Below, in pieces: positions 1 through 5,536 of a DNA stretch of 10,666 nucleotides; the stretch's first letter is position 1; every line of letters begins with the position of its first letter. The DNA lies in the NCBI GenBank assembly GCA_947628355.1, contig CANQZO010000047.1:1-10666 (forward strand), given 5' to 3'. This DNA is from Candidatus Gastranaerophilales bacterium (GTDB taxonomy: Bacteria > Cyanobacteriota > Vampirovibrionia > Gastranaerophilales > Gastranaerophilaceae). Below the pieces are notes generated by a model that searched no databases, was not told the origin of the DNA, and saw only the letters and a list, made by a program, of their open reading frames with translations. Made by a program: the position numbers and the translations under genes.

Positions 1-382
1 CAGGAATTACCGTAACTTGCTGGTTAATTTGAGGAAGCGTATCTTTTCTTGAAATTTTCTTTTCATATTTAGGCTGTCCTAATACAGACGGCTCGCTGCC
101 TGTTGTTATATTTGAACTGATACTTAATATTCCGTTCATTATAAACATACATAAAGCACCTGTTATAAATCCCGTTAAAAGATAAATTCCGGGGGATTTT
201 TCTTCTTTAGGATTAATCTTAAAGTTTTGCCATAACAGGTCAAGTTCTTTTTGTTTTCCTTGTCTTTTGTATGCTTTCGGAGTGTTATCTTCCTGATTAA
301 ATTCTTTTTGGTTTTTTATTTCGGATAAAAAAGCTATTTTTTCGTCAGAAATGTTTGACCTGTAAATCGATGAATTTCTCAT
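1..382 (-). CDS. Membrane-anchored protein of unknown function, N-terminal 127 residues only
   Basis: An open frame starts at the ATG at 382-380 and runs without a stop off the left edge, so the C-terminal part is missing. The visible part has a hydrophilic, Lys/Glu/Gln-rich N-terminal region (residues 1-64), one hydrophobic segment of about 24 residues (roughly 65-89, rich in Ile, Leu, Phe, Met and Gly), then a polar Ser/Thr/Lys stretch. This looks like a single-pass protein with a cytoplasmic N-terminus and an extracytoplasmic C-terminal domain. A purine-rich stretch (AGAGGGAAAGGA) lies upstream of the ATG but ends more than 10 nt away, so the ribosome site is not ideal. A sigma70-type promoter sits directly upstream at 416-445. 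The C-terminal domain would decide function; a peptidoglycan-binding or sporulation-related domain is possible but nothing visible proves it. Confidence 0.7.
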   Translation of the reverse strand, partial: MRNSSIYRSNISDEKIAFLSEIKNQKEFNQEDNTPKAYKRQGKQKELDLLWQNFKINPKEEKSPGIYLLTGFITGALCMFIMNGILSISSNITTGSEPSVLGQPKYEKKISRKDTLPQINQQVTVIP

Positions 383-415
383 TTATAAAACCCAATCCTT
401 TCCCTCTACAATGCC

Positions 416-445
416 ATGATAGTCTAAGTGCTAATTTAAAGTCAA
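416..445 (-). promoter_or_regulatory. Sigma70-type promoter for the left-edge membrane-protein gene
   Basis: On the minus strand TTGACT (445-440) is followed after an 18-bp spacer by TATCAT (421-416). Each hexamer matches 5 of 6 consensus positions. It points toward the ATG at 382, leaving a leader of roughly 25-30 nt, and lies just past the terminator of the upstream gene, as expected for an independent transcription unit. Confidence 0.65.
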
Positions 446-467
446 GCAGTTGTACCCTTTTATTACA

Positions 468-500
468 AAAAAGACTAATGTTTTTTACATTAGTCTTTTT
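468..500 (-). terminator. Intrinsic terminator after the HEAT-like gene
   Basis: A perfect 13-bp inverted repeat (468-480 and 488-500) encloses a 7-nt loop. Read on the minus strand, the stem ends in a run of six T. It begins 23 bp beyond the stop codon of the 524-817 gene. The stem is A/T-rich at its base and contains GACTAATG/CATTAGTC in its upper part. There is also a T-run on the plus strand, so it may work in both directions. Confidence 0.8.
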
Positions 501-523
501 GATATACTTTTAATTTAGTTTTA

Positions 524-817
524 TTAAGCTGCAATACCTTTAATTTCTTTTATTAAATAGTTAGCAATCCATTCAAAGTCGCTGTTTGTTTCGGCAGCTT
601 TTTTAAGATAGTCGATAGAAGATTCGCCTATTCTTATAAGCACCATAGCAACAACGCCTCTTGTTCTGCCTTTAACTACTTGCAGCGAATTTACAAGAGA
701 AGGTACGGCATCTTTGCCCATATCTACAAGTTCGTTTTCAATTTCGTTTTTTATATTATTATCTGCATTTTCTAACTTTGTTAAATATTCATCAATCGGT
801 AATAAAACTGCGTTCAT
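524..817 (-). CDS. Small HEAT-repeat-like helical protein (97 aa)
   Basis: A soluble, all-helical-looking protein with no signal peptide or membrane segment. From about residue 34 to 92 it shows two to three helical pairs with the amphipathic spacing of HEAT/PBS-lyase-type repeats: a KDAVPSLVNSL helix, then GVVAMVLIRIGESSIDYLKKA, which matches the family pattern of an Ala/Val-rich helix ending in an I-G pair before the next helix. Such repeats are protein-protein docking scaffolds, so an adaptor role is a reasonable inference but no partner is visible. The start at 817 is supported by AGAAGGGA about 8 nt upstream. The gene stands alone: a terminator follows it directly and no gene lies close upstream. 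A perfect TATAAT at 864-859 (minus strand) could be its -10 box, but no convincing -35 accompanies it. Confidence 0.75.
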   Translation of the reverse strand: MNAVLLPIDEYLTKLENADNNIKNEIENELVDMGKDAVPSLVNSLQVVKGRTRGVVAMVLIRIGESSIDYLKKAAETNSDFEWIANYLIKEIKGIAA

Positions 818-1120
818 TAAAATGTCCCTTCTGAATGTTATTTATAACTTCCGATTTTATTATAAAGCAAAAAATTCAAATTCCCGTTTTTTTAATATAT
901 TCTTTATATCGAGGCTAAAACCCTTTAATAATAACCATTTTAATTTGATTTGTAATTGGAATTTTTATTATTACTTTCAAAAAATAGCCCAAAAATATAG
1001 TAAGTATATTATACGTTGGTCTATTTTATTGTCATTAAAATAAATTTAAACTGAATATATCCCGAGGATAATTTGGGATATGGAAGTGTGTAAATAAAGT
1101 CATTACGGGGTATAGAAAAA
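818..1120. other. AT-rich intergenic region between divergent genes
   Basis: About 300 bp separate the divergent starts of the HEAT-like gene (minus) and the 102-aa gene (plus), so promoters for both should be here. Visible signals are a TATAAT on the minus strand at 864-859 without a good -35, a TTGTCA on the plus strand at 1029-1034 without a well-spaced -10, and a 7-bp dyad at 1057-1081. An apparent plus-strand reading frame across 714-1043 is extremely Phe/Asn/Ile/Lys-rich and overlaps the HEAT-like gene antisense, so I do not treat it as a gene. Confidence 0.5.
1057..1081. promoter_or_regulatory. Inverted repeat upstream of the 102-aa gene (possible operator)
   Basis: ATATCCC (1057-1063) and GGGATAT (1075-1081) form perfect 7-bp arms around an 11-bp spacer, ending 39 bp before the start codon at 1121. 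It is not followed by a T-run, so it is not a terminator. It could be a protein-binding site or a weak leader hairpin. A chance occurrence in AT-rich DNA is possible. Confidence 0.3.
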
Positions 1121-1429
1121 ATGCTGGTAGAAAAGTACATTAACGGATTAAATCAGAGAAGCCAAATAGAATTTAAAAATATATCAAAAGATATTATTCC
1201 GTGGCTTGAGCAGACTGCGTTAGAAAATAACTGCCTTATTGATAAAAAAGAGTGGAAAAGCAAATATAACAGTTATGTAATATATGATTACGAACCGTTT
1301 TGTTCCGACGGTTTTGAAATAAATATTACCGTGTCGTCGCATGACATTAACTATTTGTATTTTTTAAAATTTCTGTATGATAATAAGTTAGATACAATAG
1401 AATATTTGAATAATTGTATAGGAGAATAA
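1121..1429 (+). CDS. Hypothetical protein (102 aa)
   Basis: I do not recognise a family. The protein is soluble and acidic-to-neutral, with no signal peptide or membrane helix. Sequence suggests an N-terminal helical half (residues 1-45, including DIIPWLEQTALENN) and a C-terminal half with beta-like stretches (SYVIYDYEP, FEINITVSS) followed by a helix (YLYFLKFLYDNKLDTIEYLNN). The mixed alpha/beta character and balanced residue use argue for a real protein rather than a chance frame. The ATG has only a weak ribosome site (ACGGGG about 13 nt upstream). The gene is followed after 54 bp by the Hsp20 gene on the same strand with a hairpin between them, so co-transcription is likely. Function is unknown. 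Confidence 0.6.
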   Translation: MLVEKYINGLNQRSQIEFKNISKDIIPWLEQTALENNCLIDKKEWKSKYNSYVIYDYEPFCSDGFEINITVSSHDINYLYFLKFLYDNKLDTIEYLNNCIGE

Positions 1430-1431
1430 AT

Positions 1432-1459
1432 CTGCCCTGCGTTAGTGCATGCACGGCAG
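1432..1459 (+). promoter_or_regulatory. GC-rich hairpin in the hsp20 leader
   Basis: CTGCC/GGCAG outer arms (5 bp), a C-C mismatch, then TGCGT/ATGCA inner arms (5 bp including one G-T) close a 6-nt loop. The hairpin starts 2 nt after the stop of the 102-aa gene and ends just upstream of the purine-rich ribosome site (GGAAAGAAAGG, about 1465-1475) of the Hsp20 gene at 1484. No T-run follows, so it is not an intrinsic terminator. It does not itself cover the ribosome site. A role in message processing or temperature-responsive leader folding is conceivable but unproven. Confidence 0.45.
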
Positions 1460-1483
1460 TTAAGCGGAAAGAAAGGCAATAAT

Positions 1484-2083
1484 ATGGAAGAAAACAACTA
1501 CACAAATGAAGAAAAACATGAACAATGTGCTAAAAATGCTTGGAGAATGTGTCTTTGCGCATTGCTCGGGGGATTTTTAGGCGGACTGTTAGCATTCTAT
1601 ATGGTGTTTGATCAGATAGCAGAACGCAGGTTCAGACCGTCTCATATTCCTCCGATGAAATTGGAAAAGAAAATGCTTCATGATATGGACAAAATGTATA
1701 AACAAGATATGGATGCATTTGATAACGCTTTTAGACGTATGGATATGCCTAAAATGCCCAAAATGCCTAAAATAAAAGACCGTAATCTTGCCATGCCGTT
1801 ATTTATGATGGATAGTGTCAAGGTTGAATCCGAAATTGACGATAATAATTTTGTTGTTGAAGTAGGATTAAAACCTTTTCAAAATGATGAAAATAAAGTT
1901 AATTACAGTGTTAAAGGCAGAAAACTCACTGTTTTCGGCAATTCTGAAGTTAAAGATAAAAATTATGAAAATAATATATCTTTTTCGCAGGATTTCATTT
2001 TGCCTGAAAATGCCGATACTGCAAATATTTCCAAAGTTAAAGACGGTCATGAACTAAAAATTATTGTGCCGTTAAAATCATAA
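1484..2083 (+). CDS. Membrane-anchored Hsp20 / alpha-crystallin-type small heat-shock protein (199 aa)
   Basis: Small heat-shock proteins are ATP-independent holdases that bind unfolding proteins. Residues 111-197 match an alpha-crystallin domain: VKVESEIDDNNFVVEVGLKPF, a KGRKLTVFGNSE strand pair, the FSQDFILPENAD block (family pattern F-x-x-x-F-x-LP) and a final GHELKIIVPLK strand (usual G-x-L-x-I-x-x-P). Unusually, residues 22-43 form a hydrophobic, Gly-rich transmembrane segment. Residues 58-109 are a Met-rich linker with twelve Met and three MPK units. The Arg/Lys-rich stretch after the membrane segment predicts that the chaperone domain faces the cytoplasm. The ATG at 1484 is preferred over an in-frame GTG at 1445 because GGAAAGAAAGG precedes it at normal spacing and the GTG lies inside a hairpin. 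The 3' end overlaps the convergent folC stop by 6 bp. A periplasmic orientation cannot be excluded. Confidence 0.85.
   Translation: MEENNYTNEEKHEQCAKNAWRMCLCALLGGFLGGLLAFYMVFDQIAERRFRPSHIPPMKLEKKMLHDMDKMYKQDMDAFDNAFRRMDMPKMPKMPKIKDRNLAMPLFMMDSVKVESEIDDNNFVVEVGLKPFQNDENKVNYSVKGRKLTVFGNSEVKDKNYENNISFSQDFILPENADTANISKVKDGHELKIIVPLKS
1745..1771 (+). repeat. Three tandem 9-bp repeats coding Met-Pro-Lys
   Basis: Three contiguous copies of ATGCCYAAA (the middle copy has C, the outer two T) encode three Met-Pro-Lys units in the Met-rich linker of the Hsp20 protein. The array is in frame, so changes in copy number would lengthen or shorten the linker without breaking the gene. Confidence 0.8.
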
Positions 2084-3292
2084 TTTCGGATACAATTCAC
2101 CAATCATATAAAGGCTGCCCGTTATTATTTTAAGGCAGTCTTTTTGCATTAAATTATCAAGCATTGAGGGATTAAATTTATATAAATGCTTTAAATGACT
2201 TGCTGATTGTTTAAATTCATCAAAACTTAATCTGTCTTTATGATTAAATTCATAAAAATATACTTCATCTTCATCATAGAATAAAATATGCGAAACTTTT
2301 TTATAATCTTTAGTTTTCAGTGATGAATAAATAAAAATTCTTTTTTGATTTTTAAAATAAAAATCAAGACTTTTTTTAAGCTCAAGTGCGCCGTCAGGGT
2401 TATGCGCACCGTCTATAATTAAATTTTTATCCTTTTTATATTCAAGTCTTGCGCTCCATTTTAATGTTTTAAGCCCCTCTATTACAGCGTTTTCGGTTAT
2501 TCCGTTTATATGTTTTACTGCTTCCGTACAAAGTGCAAGATTTTTATTTTGATATAATCCTAAAAGCGTGAAAGGATATTTATTTTCGTTAAATATTGCA
2601 TAATTATTCCCGTTTTCAAATGCGGTTTCAATATCTTCATCAACCGTTATTAATTTTGAATGCTTTTCCTGTGCGGTTTTTTTAATGACTTCATACCCCT
2701 TATTATCTTTTGACACAATTACAATTGAGTTTTCCTTTATTATTCCCGCTTTTTCGGATGCAATTTGTTCAATGGTATTACCTAACCTGTCGGTATGGTC
2801 AAATGATATTGATGTAATTATGCTTAATAACGGACTTTTTATTACGTTTGTTGCGTCAAATCTTCCGCCCAAGCCTGTTTCTATTACCGCATAATCAATA
2901 TTATTATCGGCGAAATACTTAAAAGCTGCGGCAGTCAGAATTTCAAACTCGGTTAAATCAATGTTATTTTTTTCTGCCACAGTGCATATTCCACTTATAT
3001 ATTTGCTAAAATCCGCTTTTGATATTTCATTTCCGTTAATTCTAATTCGTTCAGTGTAATTTACAAGGTGAGGGCTTGTATAAAGACCCGTTTTATAACC
3101 GCCGTGTTTTAATATATTTGCAATAATTGCGCAAACAGAGCCTTTCCCGTTAGTTCCCGCGATATGAATTATTTTAAATTTATCCTGCGGATTGTCTAAA
3201 AGTTTTGTAACGGCTTCTATTCGTTCAAGGCTTAAATTTATTTGAAATTTTCCTTGGGATGTTAGTAATTTTATAGCTTGGTCGTAGTTCAT
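2078..3292 (-). CDS. folC: Folylpolyglutamate synthase / dihydrofolate synthase
   Basis: FolC is a cytosolic ATP-dependent ligase of the Mur-ligase superfamily that adds glutamate to folates, and in many bacteria also joins glutamate to dihydropteroate. The P-loop HIAGTNGKGSV (residues 43-53) is the FolC form; MurC would have GTHGKTT. Other family blocks are TSPHLVNYTERIRING (72-87), ETGLGGRFDATN (138-149), SFDHTDRLG (163-171), the SEKAGIIK block with the lysine usually carbamylated (K181), WSARLE (279-284), LIIDGAHNPDGA (291-302) and the C-terminal TGSLYMIG. Length 404 aa is normal. The start overlaps the murG stop as ATGA with no clear ribosome site, so translation probably depends on coupling to murG. 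It is the last gene of the operon. Its stop overlaps the convergent Hsp20 stop, and a plus-strand terminator lies within its last codons. Whether it is bifunctional cannot be told here. Confidence 0.95.
   Translation of the reverse strand: MNYDQAIKLLTSQGKFQINLSLERIEAVTKLLDNPQDKFKIIHIAGTNGKGSVCAIIANILKHGGYKTGLYTSPHLVNYTERIRINGNEISKADFSKYISGICTVAEKNNIDLTEFEILTAAAFKYFADNNIDYAVIETGLGGRFDATNVIKSPLLSIITSISFDHTDRLGNTIEQIASEKAGIIKENSIVIVSKDNKGYEVIKKTAQEKHSKLITVDEDIETAFENGNNYAIFNENKYPFTLLGLYQNKNLALCTEAVKHINGITENAVIEGLKTLKWSARLEYKKDKNLIIDGAHNPDGALELKKSLDFYFKNQKRIFIYSSLKTKDYKKVSHILFYDEDEVYFYEFNHKDRLSFDEFKQSASHLKHLYKFNPSMLDNLMQKDCLKIITGSLYMIGELYPKL
2110..2145 (+). terminator. Plus-strand intrinsic terminator for the hsp20 unit, inside folC
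   Basis: A 10-bp stem with one G-T pair (2110-2119 with 2134-2143; core GGCTGCC/GGCAGTC) encloses a 14-nt loop, and a run of five T (2141-2145) lies at its 3' end on the plus strand. It begins 27 bp past the Hsp20 stop codon. The whole element lies in the 3' part of the folC coding sequence on the opposite strand, covering codons for the conserved TGSLYMIG motif. Confidence 0.7.
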
Positions 3293-4410
3293 TGCATTAT
3301 ACTTTTTAATTGTTTTACAATTTCGTCTGCGGGGTTGGTTTTTGTTAATTTACTTATATTATCCCGCATTGTGTTTAGGGTTTGTTTATCCGTTATAATT
3401 TGAGAAATCATATTTAAAAGATTATTTTCATTACAATCGGCATCTTCAAGATAAAGTGAAACTCCTTTATTTGTCATTTCTCTTGCATTTTTTCTTTGGT
3501 GGTCTTGTGCTGCATAAGGATAAGGAACCAGTATAGAGGGCAGATTACATTGCAAAATCTCTGTTAAACTGACCGAGCCTGCTCTTGCAATTACTACATC
3601 GCTTGCTTTTAAGGGATATACCATTTCGTCAAAATAAGGAGCGACTAAAATATTTTTATTTTCTTTGTATTCGGGGTATATTGAGTCAAGCTCTGCGCAA
3701 ACCTCATCGAAATTTTTTTTACCTGTCTGCAATATAACATAAGTGTTTAAGGTTTCACTCAGCGGTTTTAATATTTTTATCATTGCATTATTAATGGTTT
3801 TAGCGCCTTGAGAGCCTCCCATTGCAAAAATAACCGTCTTATTTTGTTCGATATTGAGTTTATTTCTTGCCTGCTCTTTAGTAACGGTGAAAAATGCTTC
3901 TCTGACGGGATTTCCGTTATAAATAATATTGTTTGATTTTAATATTGTTTTGGAATTTTCAAAAGCGACGGAGACTATTTTAGCATAAGGTGCTGCAATT
4001 TTTGAAACTAACCCGGGGACTGAGTCGCAATCATGTATCATATAGGGTTTATTCATCGCTCTTGCGGCTAAAACAATAGGCGCTGATACATATCCGCCTG
4101 TTGTAAATATTGCGTCCGGATTATATTTTTTTAAATAATTTTTTGCCGTAAAAAATGCCGTAATAAGCTGTATTGTCCACTTAAAAAAAGCGGGTGTAAG
4201 TTTTCTTGGCATTCCCGTAATATTAACGGGTAAAAATTCAACATCGGGATAGCTTTTTGATATTTCAAATTCCAAATTATTTTTATTCCCGATAAAATAA
4301 ATTTTTTTTGTATCAATATCATTTAATAATTTTTCGACAATGGTAAAAGCAGGGTAAATATGCCCGCCCGTACCGCCTCCTGATATAAAATAAACTTTAT
4401 CTTTGGACAT
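3289..4410 (-). CDS. murG: UDP-GlcNAc:MurNAc-pentapeptide-undecaprenol GlcNAc transferase (MurG)
   Basis: MurG transfers GlcNAc from UDP-GlcNAc to lipid I at the cytoplasmic face of the membrane, giving lipid II. The 373-aa protein is a GT-B (GT28) glycosyltransferase of usual length. The N-terminal GGGTGGHIYPA loop (residues 11-21) carries the conserved His. ITGMPRKL (64-71), FTTGGYVSAP (102-111), YNGNPVRE (164-171), FAMGGSQGAKTIN (195-207), IARAGSVSLTEIL (274-286, with the Glu of the donor site) and the PYPYAAQDHQRKNA block (296-309) follow in family order. One deviation: the usual HE(Q/S)N-type loop before the VPG reads HDCDSVPG (126-133). The ATG at 4410 overlaps ftsW by 14 bp and has AGAAGG 7 nt upstream. 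The stop overlaps the folC start by 4 bp. Confidence 0.97.
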   Translation of the reverse strand: MSKDKVYFISGGGTGGHIYPAFTIVEKLLNDIDTKKIYFIGNKNNLEFEISKSYPDVEFLPVNITGMPRKLTPAFFKWTIQLITAFFTAKNYLKKYNPDAIFTTGGYVSAPIVLAARAMNKPYMIHDCDSVPGLVSKIAAPYAKIVSVAFENSKTILKSNNIIYNGNPVREAFFTVTKEQARNKLNIEQNKTVIFAMGGSQGAKTINNAMIKILKPLSETLNTYVILQTGKKNFDEVCAELDSIYPEYKENKNILVAPYFDEMVYPLKASDVVIARAGSVSLTEILQCNLPSILVPYPYAAQDHQRKNAREMTNKGVSLYLEDADCNENNLLNMISQIITDKQTLNTMRDNISKLTKTNPADEIVKQLKSIMQ

Positions 4411-5536
4411 TAGGCAGCCTTCTTATTCTTTTCTTGGATACATTTAATAATACACCTATCATACACATTGTAATGAATAAAGATGTACCGCCGTAGCTTA
4501 TAAAGGGAAGCGGAACACCCGTTGCGGGCAGCATAGAGCTTGAAACGCAGATATTTATAAATGCTTGGAAAGTAATGGAAACGGTAATACCCGCAGCAAG
4601 CAGTTTTCCGAAAACATCTTCGCATTTACCCGATATTAAAAGTCCGCGCTGAAGAAATGCAAGAAATAATCCGATAATTAACATACAGCCTAAAAATCCG
4701 AATTCTTCGCCAAATACAGCATAAATAAAATCAGTATGACCCTCAGGAAGCCAGCCCAGTTTTTGCCTTGAATTACCGTAGCCCTCGCCGAAAAATCCGC
4801 CTGCTACAAATGCAACCATGGATTGTATGATGTTATAACCTGCTCCGTAAGGGTCTTGTTCGGGGTGAAGCCATGTTTCAACCCTTTGTTTTTGAAATGA
4901 TTGAAGTGCGAAACTTAATCCTACTGCCCCTATACCTATTGCGGAGCCTATTAATTTTAAACTTCCGCCTGCCGCAAAATACATAAACATTGATGATACA
5001 AGCAAAATTATTACCATACTCAAGTTTGGCTGTTTAAATATTAATCCTATCATAATCAATATCGGTATAAAATATTTAAACTGTCTTGAGTCAAATATAT
5101 TTATATTTCTTGAAAAAGCGCTTGCTAAAAGCATTATTACGGATAATTTAGCGGCTTCAGAGGGTTGAAACTGTATAGGACCCAGCGTCAGCCACCTTGT
5201 AGCACCGTTTACCGTTGTTCCGAACAAATGAACACAAAACAAAAATCCGACTATTATCCATGCGAAAGGTATTGAAAGCCTATCAAGTGCTTTATAATTT
5301 ATTTTACTTATAGCCGTCATTGCTATAAAACCTAAAATAAACCAGATAAACTGCCTGACTACAAAAAATGTAGAGTGAGTGCCTTGGATTATACATTTAG
5401 GCGCTCCTGCGGAAAATATTGCCAAAAAACCTATTATTATTAAAAACAGAACTATAAATGTCAGTGTTGTATCATATCCCGACAGTATTACAGCTGAATT
5501 TTGAGTTTGATTAACATTATAGTTTGGATTTGACAT
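4397..5536 (-). CDS. ftsW: Septal peptidoglycan glycosyltransferase FtsW (SEDS family)
   Basis: A multi-pass SEDS membrane enzyme that polymerises lipid II into glycan strands with a partner class B PBP at the division septum. I count about ten hydrophobic segments from residue 23 to 364 of the 379-aa form. Family blocks are NGATRWLTLGPIQFQPSE (110-127), RVETWLHPEQDPYGAGYNIIQS (218-239), the GHTDFIYAVFGEEFGF loop (266-281) with the Asp (D269) essential in FtsW/RodA, and the ending GVPLPFISYGGTS (340-352). The QPD motif typical of many SEDS proteins is QPN (169-171). The frame extends upstream to 5614, but the ATG at 5536 is chosen because the extra 26 residues lie inside murD and lack SEDS similarity; AGAGGAG precedes it at rather long spacing. 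Overlap is 20 bp with murD and 14 bp with murG. Position between murD and murG favours FtsW over RodA. Confidence 0.95.
   Translation of the reverse strand: MSNPNYNVNQTQNSAVILSGYDTTLTFIVLFLIIIGFLAIFSAGAPKCIIQGTHSTFFVVRQFIWFILGFIAMTAISKINYKALDRLSIPFAWIIVGFLFCVHLFGTTVNGATRWLTLGPIQFQPSEAAKLSVIMLLASAFSRNINIFDSRQFKYFIPILIMIGLIFKQPNLSMVIILLVSSMFMYFAAGGSLKLIGSAIGIGAVGLSFALQSFQKQRVETWLHPEQDPYGAGYNIIQSMVAFVAGGFFGEGYGNSRQKLGWLPEGHTDFIYAVFGEEFGFLGCMLIIGLFLAFLQRGLLISGKCEDVFGKLLAAGITVSITFQAFINICVSSSMLPATGVPLPFISYGGTSLFITMCMIGVLLNVSKKRIRRLPNVQR

Noticed and set aside
714..1043. Plus-strand reading frame of 109 codons
   Set aside because: It overlaps the HEAT-like gene antisense, its product is almost entirely Phe, Asn, Ile, Lys and Tyr from AT-rich DNA, and no ribosome site precedes it.
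1445..1483. GTG start for the Hsp20 gene giving 13 extra residues
   Set aside because: The GTG lies in the loop and 3' arm of the 1432-1459 hairpin and has no ribosome site, while the ATG at 1484 has a good one.
1920..1936. GAAAAC/GTTTTC inverted repeat as a folC terminator
   Set aside because: The stem is only 6 bp, A/T-rich, lies 140 bp past the folC stop inside the Hsp20 gene, and no T-run follows on the minus strand.
2078..3292. Reading the last operon gene as MurC, which often follows murG
   Set aside because: The P-loop AGTNGKGS and the TSPHLV, ETGLGGRFDATN and DGAHNPDGA blocks are those of FolC; MurC motifs are absent.
4131..4625. Short minus-strand frames inside murG and ftsW
   Set aside because: They are out-of-frame shadows of the real genes; the murG and ftsW motifs are unbroken, so no frameshift explains them.
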